NCBI RefSeq assembly: GCF_964355755.1
Contig: NC_092671.1
Location: forward strand, 3,547,001-3,611,000
Direction: 5' to 3'
Length of the DNA: 64,000 nt
Source of the DNA: Antedon mediterranea
Lineage: Eukaryota; Echinodermata; Crinoidea; Comatulida; Antedonidae
Position 1 is the first letter of the stretch. Every line of letters starts with the position of its first letter. A program made the position numbers and the translations under genes. The notes beneath the pieces are model-generated. The model had not been told where the DNA came from, did no database searches, and was given only the letters and a program-made list of their open reading frames with translations. Positions 56,801-59,584 of this stretch are shown here, one piece after another.

Positions 56801-59584
56801 GACACGTTTTTCCCTTGTGCTTTCGTGACCTGGGTCTAAAACAAGTTTAAAACTCACAAGATATTCTCTGGACAATTGATAAACCGGGAAATGTTGACGT
56901 TTAACACATGACGTGTACTAATCCCCAGAAGATTTATCCTAAATAAAGAAAAGAAAATATTTAATTTAATGATATTTAAAATTACAAGAAATTCGAACAG
57001 TGTTAGCTAGGGATTTGAAACAGACTACGCGTTTCGCATTGATGGCATGTGGAATCTCAAATCGTATGAAATGATTCGTGCTTAAGTACGTTTTTTATTT
57101 TATTTTTGCTGTATATTCTATAGAATATGTCGCTCAACAATACAAATTAAATACATTTTTCTATAATTAGCCGGGTAAACAGCGACGGCAATGATTGATA
57201 CAATAATCTACTAAAACTCATATCAACTCGAGACGTAGACCTACCTGAAAACATTTTTTATAGTTAAAAATAGGCTATATCTGACATAAACATTGTTTAT
57301 TTGTAAATAAACATTCAACAAATAGGTAAAACAGAGAAAACAATTATAAATTTAAACTTGGTTCCCATTAGGACTCAACGCAAGGTAATTCGCTTCGCAA
57401 GCGTTGACCAATCACAAGCGACAGACAGAATGTTTGCTTGTTACCAGTGTAAACAGATTGATGCGTGTTTTGGTCCTACAATATGTCTTCACCGTTCTCA
57501 AAATTATCAATCAATTCTTAATGTTTAAATGTTCTTTAATATGTTTCACAGGTTGTATATATGATGGTTCCCGACATCAAGACGGAGAGACATTCACCGC
57601 GTCAGACAATCCATGCGTTCAATGCAAATGTGAGGTAAACGCAACATCAATAACCTGTTGTATTTTGAAAATATATTTAATTAAATTATCAAAGTTATGG
57701 ATTTTCCTTCAATACTCCTTTCATATTTTATACACATCTCCTCTTATTATTATCCTACAGTTCTATCCTATCCCATCAAACCATTCAAATAATTAAAGGA
57801 CCAACAGACCGACCTACCCATCAACTGTTTATTTTAATGGTGCATAGCCAACATGAAGTGGTGAAATTCATTCGCTGTTGGATAGATCATAATAATACAT
57901 AATATACCCGTGTAAATAATGGTTTTTGTGCTTTTTCTTCAGGGGAAAAACGTAAAATGTACGCGGCAGGTCTGCCCGGTATTATCCTGCCCAGACACAC
58001 ACCAACGTACGCAGCCTGGGCAGTGTTGCCCTTCATGTATAGGTACTGTATACTCTACTTCATATTCGAACACGTACATTAAACAAACATTCGACTGTAA
58101 CGGTAATTTATTTTGCGCAAATTGATAATTCGACAATGAAATGATACTCATTTTCGTGTCGTTTTTTGGTGAAACATCCGACAGAAACAGGCGTTTAATA
58201 AGAGTCTGGTAATTGTATAAATTGTGCTCAAGGCTAAAGCCCCAATTTTTCATAACTGCTTTAGAAAAAATAATTCGTGCAGACAAGTTAAGTAACAGTT
58301 GCTGCTTATCATACCTTATAAATAGATGTCGTAGTAATTACTAAAAAGGGCGCATAACAACAATAAACGCATTACGTACATTAGATCATGGTTACCCATA
58401 AAGATATCAAACACTCATTGTTTTCGATACTATTGTTTTTATTTTTACCTAAATTGTTCATGTTCATGATTTTTGTATATTTGTATTTATATTAGTCTAC
58501 AAATCATAAATGTTTAAGTTGAATAGGGGAGATTATTTTCAATGAGTTGAATGACGAACAATAAAACATATTTCAACGATTGAAAAAACACCACTGTTAT
58601 TGAAAACTAGTCTCTGATACATTTGATCCTTCACATGCCTACAATGAATGATTTCATTGGCTAAGTTCAAACATCTTAGCAAACTAGTTTGTCGAGAAGG
58701 TACTGTATGGCATAACACGTCTACACTGGCAAACGTTTTGCAAACTCGAGTTTGTCAAGAAAAGTTTCTAAAGTGTTGACCAGTTGACTTCGGAAAACTG
58801 CAGAAAACACGTTTTCAGAAAGTCTAATTAGCTCGAGCAAACCTTTCCTAAGTTTGCTTGTGTATACCAGTTGACAAACTTCAGAAAACAAGTTGTAGAA
58901 AGTCTACACTAGCAAACACTGGCAAACTCGAGCAAACTTTAGAGTTTGTCATGAACAGTTCTTCTAATTTTGCTAATAAAGATCAGTTGAAAAATTTCGG
59001 CAAACTTACAGAAAACGAGTTCAAACAAAAAATGAGGTGACGTTTACTATTGTAGATTATAGTTGAACTTCTGCCAAAGTTTGTCAATTGCTCTAAACTG
59101 GCAAACTTTGAAAAACCTTTTTTGCCAAACAAAGAGTTTGTTCAATTGTAAGTCTGAATCTGTACGTCTTAACGAGTATATTCTAATTTATTAATTTTTA
59201 TCTAATATTATCTAATTTTCTTATTTCTTTCAAAGTTCAAAGAAGGGTGTTCGAGTTAGGGAATAAATGTATTTATAAAACCGATGTATTCGAAGATGGA
59301 GAGGTCATAATCGTAGATAAATGTACGCGCTGCACGTGTATAGTAAGTACATTATACTTGTTTATCGAAAAATGGATGTAACAAAGTGTGAAATATGTGG
59401 TTCACACGTCAATTTTAATCGTGTATGTACAACATGTTATTTACAGGATACTACATTTATGTGTCACAGACAAGTATGTCCCGATACATTACCATGTAGT
59501 GTGAACGAACAAGTTGTTGAAGAAGGGTCATGTTGCCCAAAATGTCGCCGGAAGACGTGTCAAGTAGACGACAAGATCTTTGAG
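8783..59584 (+). CDS. BMPER: BMPER / crossveinless-2 ortholog, exons 1-9 (spliced, 3' end outside window)
   Basis: Secreted BMP-binding modulator. Coding exons 8783-8888, 45931-46016, 50532-50631, 52018-52100, 52220-52310, 57552-57634, 57943-58042, 59236-59342 and 59447-59584 join into 298 codons without a stop. Layout: signal peptide (about 1-32), VWC1 (41-96), VWC2 (99-154), VWC3 (157-215), VWC4 (228-285), start of VWC5 (from C290). GSVAKC, NPCITCIC, NKEIVC, CALA, VFELG and KIFE match vertebrate BMPER in order and spacing, which separates it from chordin and kielin/chordin-like proteins. In the family, VWC domains bind BMPs, and VWC5, VWD and TIL domains follow; those exons lie beyond 64000. 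Intron phases run 1,0,1,0,1,0,1,0,0. Intron 1 is about 37 kb. In the family the protein can promote or inhibit BMP signalling. Confidence 0.95.
8889..10480. other. BMPER intron 1, proximal part
   Basis: AT-rich intron. No exon recognised. 9040-9180 has many short TATA/GTA-rich inverted repeats. A 62-codon open frame at 9667-9855 has no recognisable motif and I do not call it a gene. Confidence 0.5.
10481..10682. mobile_element. MITE family B, copy 1 (CAGTATCAT ends)
   Basis: Begins ACAGTATCAT and ends with TTTGCCTATGATAC, partly inverted copies. The interior holds an approximately 31-bp direct repeat (CCATGATACAGGCACC / GATACAGGCATGGACATAA). Related copies lie at about 17763, 24037, 39743 and 49423. 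No coding capacity. Confidence 0.6.
10683..13253. other. BMPER intron 1, no recognisable gene
   Basis: AT-rich, several TAGGCCTA sites (10699, 10913, 11377, 12211, 12297). A 7-bp ATTAATT simple repeat covers about 11261-11292. A hairpin lies at 12669-12695 (CCAGGGAGAAA paired with TTTCTCCCTGG, 5-bp loop). Nothing coding seen. Confidence 0.5.
13254..13430. mobile_element. MITE family F, diverged copy (GGGGACA-rich)
   Basis: GTAGAGCCCCTCCTCT, AGGGGACACC and AAGGGGAACATTTCC resemble the better-preserved element at 25662-25851. Ends are unclear, so this is a low-confidence family assignment. Confidence 0.35.
14190..14201. repeat. SINE target-site duplication, left copy
   Basis: GTAATACATGTA, identical to 14412-14423 on the other side of the SINE. 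Confidence 0.85.
14202..14411 (-). mobile_element. tRNA-derived SINE with perfect 12-bp target-site duplication
   Basis: Read on the minus strand, it starts GGGGTTGGATAGCCGAGTGG. A box A (TAGCCGAGTGG, complement of 14392-14402) and a box B (GGTTCAATTCC, complement of 14372-14382) form an RNA polymerase III promoter of tRNA-Leu/Ser type. Only about 9 bp separate the boxes, so the tRNA-like part has an internal deletion. The middle (14331-14361) reads CAGTCCACTCAGCTG then TAAAATGAGTACCTGG, which resembles the central domain of widespread metazoan tRNA SINEs. GTAATACATGTA flanks both sides (14190-14201, 14412-14423), proving a retrotransposition insertion. No poly(A) tail is seen. Mobilisation would depend on a LINE in trans. 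Confidence 0.88.
14412..14423. repeat. SINE target-site duplication, right copy
   Basis: GTAATACATGTA, identical to 14190-14201. Confidence 0.85.
14779..14819. repeat. Near-perfect palindrome, 20-bp arms, 1-bp centre
   Basis: TAACTATTAGTGGGTGAAAT is followed by a single G and then its exact reverse complement. Such palindromes form cruciforms or hairpins and often mark fold-back transposons; nothing else here identifies one. Confidence 0.9.
14820..17160. other. BMPER intron 1, no recognisable gene
   Basis: 14820-15050 is less AT-rich than its surroundings and open on the minus strand for 81 codons, but without recognisable motifs. About 15680-15775 holds a two-copy direct repeat around TTATTAATGCATTTCGGAT. 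The rest is AT-rich intron. Confidence 0.45.
17149..17290. repeat. 42-bp tandem repeat, about 3.5 units
   Basis: GGTCGCGTGGATCGTCCTAA then TGATACATGAAGGATGCCTTC repeats; ATCGTCC recurs at 17161, 17203, 17245 and 17287, exactly 42 bp apart. Because 42 is a multiple of three, frames stay open on both strands, but no gene is implied. Confidence 0.9.
17763..17893. mobile_element. MITE family B, copy 2
   Basis: CAGTATCATAGGGTAATTCC at the left and GGAATTATGATACTG at the right are inverted terminal repeats. The interior has ATGTGACGCCTGTATTAC and ATGATACAGCCATCGCATTTG-type blocks shared with the other copies. The clearest member for defining the ends. Confidence 0.7.
17894..18736. other. BMPER intron 1, no recognisable gene
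   Basis: AT-rich intron sequence; nothing coding or repetitive stood out. Confidence 0.4.
18737..18850. repeat. Short repeat with (GACC/GACA)n core and AGTCGCGT arms
   Basis: AAGTCGCGTG and ACGCATAGTGA precede a CCGACAGACCGA microsatellite (18779-18819), followed by CATAGTGAACTATAGT and the palindrome AGTCGCGT-CC-ACGCGACT (18831-18848). The repeated CATAGTGA and GTCGCGT on both sides suggest a small mobile element that carries its own microsatellite. Confidence 0.55.
19011..19136. mobile_element. MITE family C, copy 1 (CCAAT palindrome)
   Basis: GTTTGGTTCCC, CACAACGCA and TTTGACCAATCAC face GTGATTGGTCAACTTGCG, GTTGTGC and TTTGTTCC in inverted order. The element is one long imperfect inverted repeat. 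Copies also at 21041, 46050, 57357 and 60741. Confidence 0.7.
19661..19802. repeat. Satellite family E, block 1 (about 40-bp units)
   Basis: Four units of GCGCGTACAAATCC-type plus ATAATAATCAACATAATGTGAA. The same vocabulary (GCGCGCGTACAAA, ATTATCAAC) reappears as a longer array at 36375-36723. Confidence 0.8.
20496..20674. repeat. Family D repeat (TATCGGCACGGTCAAC)
   Basis: Three direct copies of CTATCGGCATGGTC-like sequence (about 20496, 20532, 20567), then inverted ones (GTGCCGATAGAAAA, CACGGTTGACCGTG). A related element lies at 50919-50993. Confidence 0.6.
21041..21198. mobile_element. MITE family C, copy 2
   Basis: TTTGACCAATCACAAGCGAT faces TGATTGGTCAACTCGCTTG; the outer ends (TTTGTTCCGATTGGGAGACG and GTGGGAGAACCAAAC) are also inverted. 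Confidence 0.7.
21292..21635. repeat. 87-bp tandem repeat, four units
   Basis: GTCACGTG recurs at 21301, 21384, 21471 and 21558 (83, 87, 87 bp). Units read AGTTTATGGGTCACGTGTTC, ATTATTTTATTCGTATACGC, then AACTTTAACTCTGAACTAAA and CCTTGAATTTCCTCTCGT. The later three are nearly identical, indicating recent expansion. Confidence 0.92.
22331..22745. repeat. 120-bp tandem repeat, about three units
   Basis: TTTCACACAAGCAAA recurs at about 22440, 22560 and 22680. Each unit contains several AAACGCGTCTGAA blocks, so the sequence is dense in ACGCGT. Confidence 0.85.
22891..22999. repeat. Two-copy direct repeat, about 55 bp
   Basis: ATTGTGTCTGTCCTTTAGTA then CTGTATAACTGCAGTTTG and TGTCAGATAGTGCA occurs twice in tandem; the first copy has an extra GGCCTA inside. 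Confidence 0.8.
23000..24036. other. BMPER intron 1, no recognisable gene
   Basis: A local direct/inverted repeat of GTGTGAACACGACAACTGACA occurs at about 23123-23182. 23400-23600 is very AT-rich and open but motif-free. Confidence 0.4.
24037..24170. mobile_element. MITE family B, copy 3 (diverged)
   Basis: GTATTATAGGCAAATAC at the left and TTTTCCTATGATTCC at the right are decayed inverted ends; ATCACATGTTCATCTGTATCG and CTGTATTAC match internal family blocks. Confidence 0.5.
24171..25661. other. BMPER intron 1, no convincing gene
   Basis: On the minus strand from 25249 a 74-codon frame opens with MVRARLMFVFIALLVTMFSE, which looks like a signal peptide, but nothing downstream supports a gene (see findings). 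The rest is AT-rich. Confidence 0.35.
25662..25851. mobile_element. MITE family F (GTAGAAC...GGGGACA ends)
   Basis: Left end GGTAGAACTCCTATAGAAGG and right end CCTTAATAGGGATTCTAC are inverted repeats. Internal AAAACCTCTATTAAAGGGAC repeats the end motif. 190 bp, noncoding. Confidence 0.65.
25852..28855. other. BMPER intron 1, no recognisable gene
   Basis: 26170-26226 has two perfect short palindromes, GTCACGCGTGAC and TCACCGATATCGGTGA. 27480-27800 is a degenerate AT-rich array of CGATAGATCAATTGATT-type units. 28080-28330 is a higher-complexity, less AT-rich island with no exon signature. Confidence 0.45.
28856..29062 (+). mobile_element. 3' end of a CR1/L2-like LINE (relic)
   Basis: GGCGATAGTTGTCTTGTCTC, TTTTCAGTGCTCCC and GAAAGGAATAAATAAATAC form the sort of 3' UTR and short tail carried by CR1/L2-type LINEs. 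No reverse transcriptase upstream, so only the 3' end inserted or survives. Start is approximate. Confidence 0.45.
29062..29490. repeat. Tandem array of hairpin units, about 94 bp
   Basis: GGTAAGATATGAT recurs at 29141, 29246, 29339 and 29433. In each unit it is preceded by its complement (ATCATATCTTACC or ATCATAGCTTACC) across a short ATATCA-type loop, so each repeat can fold into a hairpin. CATACACAGAAGTTAAGT and TTTTGTCTAGATGTAT fill the rest. Confidence 0.88.
29491..33551. other. BMPER intron 1, no recognisable gene
   Basis: 4 kb of mostly AT-rich intron. 30440-30610 is a GC-richer unique-looking island. I saw no splice-bounded coding segment and no strong repeat. Confidence 0.4.
33552..33714. 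mobile_element. MITE family A, copy 1
   Basis: TTAAGTTCTGTCTATTAAAC at the left and GTGTAGACAGAGCTTAA at the right are inverted ends, with AGTATGGTAGTGATATGCCC inside. The left end is diverged. Confidence 0.65.
33715..36374. other. BMPER intron 1, no recognisable gene
   Basis: Very AT-rich; 35035-35175 has repeated ATTTAATGTAATGTAAT-like simple sequence. No exon recognised. Confidence 0.4.
36375..36723. repeat. Satellite family E, block 2 (42-bp units)
   Basis: GCGTACAAAA recurs at 36492, 36534, 36576, 36618, 36658 and 36695 (42, 42, 42, 40, 37 bp). Units read GCGCGCGTACAAAAGACGTA then CCATTATTATCAACGTTTGA. The 42-bp period keeps a 14-residue repeat open in one frame (RARTKDVPLLSTFK), which I do not consider a gene. 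Confidence 0.9.
36724..38831. other. BMPER intron 1, no recognisable gene
   Basis: AT-rich intron with no supported exon or clear repeat. Confidence 0.4.
38832..38971. mobile_element. MITE family A, copy 2
   Basis: AAGCTCTGTATACACTATCA and TTTGATAGTGTAGACAGAGC are inverted ends; the interior has TGTGCCCATATATGGACATG and ACTACCATGTTTGGG blocks. Confidence 0.8.
39030..39133. repeat. Dispersed repeat, inverted partner of 43303-43405
   Basis: CAGTCTTTGTCATTATTACA, CTGTTTTATGGACAGACGCG, CTGGTCTAAAATTCCGGGAG, GAAAGGTATATATAGGCCTA, then CAAGTATAAAAAACCGCAAT. The complement of almost every base is found at 43303-43405. Confidence 0.85.
39134..39742. other. BMPER intron 1, no recognisable gene
   Basis: AT-rich; nothing further seen. 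Confidence 0.4.
39743..39899. mobile_element. MITE family B, copy 4
   Basis: CATAGACAAATTCCGTAATA at the left faces TATTACGGATTTTTCCTATG and ATACTGT at the right. Interior blocks ATCACATTTGAAACACATGG and GCCTGTATCAT match the family. Confidence 0.65.
40925..41068 (+). mobile_element. Possible LINE 3'-end relic
   Basis: GTGTCTCCTAAGGGAGGTGA then ATAAATTAGAATTTTGAATT has the look of a LINE 3' UTR end with an ATTTGAAT-like tail. No coding part; tentative. Confidence 0.25.
41155..41320 (+). mobile_element. tRNA-derived SINE-like sequence
   Basis: GGTTCGAATCA (41197-41207) matches the pol III box B, and about 30 bp upstream TTGGAACATAGTGAC resembles a box A; the spacing suits a tRNA. Ends not defined and no target duplication found. 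Confidence 0.4.
41321..43248. other. BMPER intron 1, no recognisable gene
   Basis: AT-rich with TAGGCCTA sites near 42628 and 42651. No supported exon. Confidence 0.4.
43249..43548. mobile_element. MITE family A, copy 3 (long form with internal insert)
   Basis: AAGCTCTGTCTACACTGTCA at the left and GTTCGATAGTGTGGACAAAG at the right are inverted ends, but the copy is about twice the usual length. 43303-43405 inside it is the inverted partner of 39030-39133. Family blocks GATGTGCCCAAATATGG follow the insert. Confidence 0.75.
43303..43405. repeat. Dispersed repeat nested in MITE A copy 3, inverted partner of 39030-39133
   Basis: TTCTATTGCGGTTTTTATAC, TTGTAGGCCTATATATACCT, TTCCTCCCGGAATTTTAGAC, CAGCGCGTCTGTCCATAAAA, CAGTGTAATAATGA. 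Near-identical to the complement of 39030-39133, 4.2 kb away. Confidence 0.85.
43549..45930. other. BMPER intron 1, distal part
   Basis: AT-rich. A 28-bp direct repeat (TAACGAGCATCAAAAGTGGG plus GACAATTT) covers 45631-45686, 245 bp upstream of exon 2. No other feature recognised. Confidence 0.5.
45931..46016 (+). CDS. BMPER: BMPER exon 2: VWC1 first half
   Basis: Acceptor TTTATAG ends at 45930; donor GTGAGT starts at 46017. Encodes GSVAKCTVEGEVIKLPILAG then NPCITCICK (residues 36-64), with the CxxCxC signature at C58-C63. GSVAKC at the domain start and NPCI are closely shared with vertebrate BMPER. A CCAAT-containing MITE begins about 34 bp beyond the donor. Confidence 0.92.
46050..46143. 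mobile_element. MITE family C, copy 3, next to exon 2
   Basis: CAAGTGATTTGACCAATCAC faces TGATTGGTTATAACTCGTTG; GGGGAGAAAACAACC is the decayed right end. It begins about 34 bp after the exon 2 donor. Confidence 0.6.
46144..46828. other. BMPER intron 2, no recognisable gene
   Basis: AT-rich intron. Nothing recognised. Confidence 0.4.
46829..46970. mobile_element. MITE family A, copy 4, flanked by TTAA
   Basis: TTAAACTCTGTCTACACTAT at the left and TTTGATAGTGTAAACAGAGC then TTAA at the right. The interior is itself palindromic (GTGATGTGCCCATATATGG versus ATGTATGGGCATATCAC). The best-preserved short copy; TTAA at both ends may be the target duplication. Confidence 0.8.
46971..47950. other. BMPER intron 2, no recognisable gene
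   Basis: About 47097-47200 contains CCAGTATCAG, CACATGTGACATTGTATC and similar strings that may be a badly decayed family B MITE. Otherwise AT-rich. Confidence 0.3.
47951..48115 (+). mobile_element. tRNA-derived SINE-like sequence
   Basis: TATCCAAGTGTCCGTGG resembles a degraded box A and AGTTCGACTCA (47993-48003) a box B. The end GGAATGGCGCTATACAAAAT resembles the GGCGCTATATAAA end of many tRNA SINEs. Target duplication not found. Confidence 0.45.
48116..49422. other. BMPER intron 2, no recognisable gene
   Basis: AT-rich intron. Open frames on both strands at 48870-49190 overlap each other and lack motifs, so I leave them uncalled. Confidence 0.4.
49423..49542. mobile_element. MITE family B, copy 5
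   Basis: TCAGTGAAAATTCCGTGATT at the left and TACCGAATGGTCCTGTGATA then CTG at the right. Interior CATGATACAGCCACCAAATG and GCTGTATTAC are shared with copy 2. Confidence 0.65.
50058..50214. mobile_element. MITE family A, copy 5
   Basis: ACTCTGTCTACACTATCAAA at the left and TTTGATAGTGCAGACAGAGC at the right. Two internal CACTAC(T/C)ATATTTGGGCA blocks in tandem. Confidence 0.8.
50215..50531. other. BMPER intron 2, distal end
   Basis: AT-rich approach to the exon 3 acceptor; nothing recognised. Confidence 0.4.
50532..50631 (+). CDS. BMPER: BMPER exon 3: VWC1 second half
   Basis: Acceptor ATACAG ends at 50531; donor GTGAGT starts at 50632. Encodes NKEIVCRKERCPDLNGCALA through CCTQCK (residues 65-97) plus one base. 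With exon 2 this gives all ten VWC cysteines (41, 58, 61, 63, 70, 75, 81, 92, 93, 96), ending in CCxxC. Confidence 0.93.
50919..50993. repeat. Family D repeat, copy 2
   Basis: TATCGGCACGGTCAACGTGC then CGATAGACAAATGACAAAAT, CACGGCTGCCGTGAAGG, TTGACCGTGCC. Contains the inverted pair CGGCACG / CGTGCCG and matches 20496-20674. Confidence 0.6.
50994..51575. other. BMPER intron 3, no recognisable gene
   Basis: AT-rich; nothing recognised. Confidence 0.4.
51576..51855. repeat. Tandem repeat of about 83-89 bp (GATAAACGCCGC units)
   Basis: GCATTTACCGTAAAACAATT, GATAAACGCCG and GTGCGGGGGCGACGCTTA recur; GATAAACGCC is at 51598, 51681 and 51770. Three units within intron 3, markedly GC-richer than the surroundings. 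Confidence 0.85.
52018..52100 (+). CDS. BMPER: BMPER exon 4: VWC2 first half
   Basis: Acceptor TTCGCAG ends at 52017; donor GTCCGT starts at 52101. Encodes SCSFNGDHYKSGDVWFPTSN then SCQQFQCQ (residues 98-125). The usual CxxCxC is replaced by C-x4-C (C119, C124), as I recall for vertebrate BMPER VWC2 too, so this is a family trait and not decay. Confidence 0.92.
52220..52310 (+). CDS. BMPER: BMPER exon 5: VWC2 second half
   Basis: Acceptor TTTCAG ends at 52219; donor GTAAGT starts at 52311. Encodes ESMVTASRVQCFNLCNNP through CCPYCE (residues 126-155) plus one base of Gly. VWC2 has eight cysteines in total. The intron before it is only 119 bp, the shortest between VWC halves after intron 8. 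Confidence 0.92.
52311..52695. other. BMPER intron 5, upstream of the LINE
   Basis: Ordinary AT-rich intron sequence; nothing recognised. Confidence 0.4.
52696..55554 (+). mobile_element. 5'-truncated non-LTR retrotransposon (LINE, jockey/CR1 group) in BMPER intron 5
   Basis: The element starts within the endonuclease domain (SIESIW just upstream of 52717), carries an intact frame to 55314, a 3' UTR of about 240 bp and a short (AAATC)n tail at about 55534-55554. It lies in the same orientation as BMPER. 5' truncation and a simple 3' tail are typical of target-primed reverse transcription. No target duplication was recognised. It is 2.2 kb upstream of exon 6. Confidence 0.9.
52717..55314 (+). 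CDS. LINE ORF2-like protein: endonuclease (C-terminal part) and reverse transcriptase
   Basis: 865 codons without a stop. Residues 1 to about 120 are the end of an apurinic/apyrimidinic-type endonuclease: GSIYRPPS, then GDFNIN (48-53) and SDH (114-116), which contribute to its active site. The reverse transcriptase follows: NYRPIS (426-431), motif A DVQKAFD (496-502), PQGSLLGPLLF (from 552) and catalytic YADD (582-585), then a thumb and Cys-containing C-terminal region. The protein would nick target DNA and copy its RNA there. The first about 100 residues of the endonuclease and any ORF1 are missing, so the copy is probably immobile. ATG 52717 is only the first Met in the truncated frame. The open frame implies a young insertion. 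Clade inside the jockey/CR1/L2 cluster is not settled by eye. Confidence 0.92.
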   Translation: MEILLPRTRPIVVGSIYRPPSQSYKLFIDSFENILAAIRPDVEVIVLGDFNINLKNESASIYKMLETTLETFSFTHLIKEPTRITKYTSTVLDIIICNHSQKILQSGVIHVGISDHSLTFCTRKSLKYKFNQHKTIKIRSLKNYDVNIFNEQLTQSDWSPVLDSSDVDFAWCSFKKIFLSLINRMAPLKQVRLKQKSEEWMTPEILSAIKERDSLLNKFKNNPNRPDLYDAFRKLRNRIQKDIKKAKSECFLNKVEVNKNNPNKLWKCLKDLGYKNKPQKGSTVSSDVNGNLCHNESEVSNYFNKYFANIASDLMKKLPSPSNLFSVGSNAFKNYYNSKIKHVSGFSLEEIDESLIEEELRNLNPSKSVGLDQIPAKFLRDGAPNIKIPITHIINLSIKYERIPSDFKLAKVTPLHKKNSRTEANNYRPISILSSVSKILEKVVYIQVSDYLERNQLIYDHQSGFRRSFSTDTCLIHLRDHLQMSNGLFTGMVLLDVQKAFDSVNHDILCKKLKYLGCRSIGWFQAYLSGRNQIFDIKGTKSNSIEIGCGVPQGSLLGPLLFLIYVNDLPSSIESDCKVVLYADDCAIFYSHKDPIAIQSKLQNNLVSCNNWLIDNQLSLHMGKTECILFGSKRRLSKVNEFYIDCFGTTINGSKSIKYLGIEIDQNVSGDVIARSVINKANGRLKFLYRQSSFLNSHCRKILSFALIQPMFDYSVCSWSSTVNKNLKSKLQTTQNKMVRFIKKLGPRSHVGQSQLNDVGMLKVQDRVEFLRACHVFKIYNHCCPPYLCNRFIRISDSHNYNTRGCNFNFRIPTIKPMAHVTFFYNAIKEWNNLPINIKESQTVCCFKSKVKKYLQERSLALETI
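55315..57356. other. LINE 3' UTR and remaining BMPER intron 5
   Basis: 55315-55554 is the LINE 3' UTR. Beyond it the intron is AT-rich with no exon or clear repeat up to the family C MITE at 57357. Confidence 0.45.
57357..57475. mobile_element. MITE family C, copy 4, next to exon 6
   Basis: TTGGTTCCCATTAGGACTCA, ACGCAAGGTAATTCGCTTCG and TTGACCAATCACAAGCGAC match the left half of the family. The right half is badly decayed. It ends about 75 bp before exon 6. Confidence 0.55.
57552..57634 (+). CDS. BMPER: BMPER exon 6: VWC3 first half
   Basis: Acceptor TTTCACAG ends at 57551; donor GTAAAC starts at 57635. Encodes GCIYDGSRHQDGETF then NPCVQCKCE (residues 156-183), with CxxCxC at C177-C182. The same length (83 bp) and phases as exon 4. 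Confidence 0.93.
57635..57942. other. BMPER intron 6
   Basis: 308-bp intron between the two VWC3 exons; no feature beyond its splice sites. Confidence 0.7.
57943..58042 (+). CDS. BMPER: BMPER exon 7: VWC3 second half
   Basis: Acceptor CTTCAG ends at 57942; donor GTACTG starts at 58043. Encodes GKNVKCTRQVCPVLSCPD through QPGQCCPSCI (residues 184-216) plus one base. The same length (100 bp) and phases as exon 3. PVLSCP and PGQCCP are shared with vertebrate BMPER VWC3. Confidence 0.93.
58670..59155. repeat. Repeat rich in CAAACTCGAGTTTG-type palindromes
   Basis: CAAACTCGAGTTTG is perfect at 58741-58754. AGTCTACACTAGCAAAC, GGCAAACTCGAGCAAACTTT, CAGTTGACAAACTTCAGAAA and similar blocks repeat in both orientations. 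It fills most of intron 7 and ends about 80 bp before exon 8. Probably a cluster of related small inverted-repeat elements. Confidence 0.6.
59236..59342 (+). CDS. BMPER: BMPER exon 8: VWC4 first half
   Basis: Acceptor TTTCAAAG ends at 59235 (weak, AAG rather than CAG); donor GTAAGT starts at 59343. Encodes VQRRVFELGNKCIYKTDVFE then DGEVIIVDKCTRCTCI (residues 217-252). QR.VF before the first cysteine and the CxxCxC (C246-C251) match the family. Confidence 0.9.
59447..59584 (+). CDS. BMPER: BMPER exon 9: VWC4 second half and start of VWC5
   Basis: Acceptor TTTACAG ends at 59446; donor GTAATT starts at 59585. Encodes DTTFMCHRQVCPDTLPCSVN through GSCCPKCRRKTCQVDDKIFE (residues 253-298). VWC4 closes at CCPKC; VWC5 opens at C290 with the family-typical C...KIF. 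The exon ends in phase 0, breaking the earlier alternation. The following exon is not found before 64000. Confidence 0.92.
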
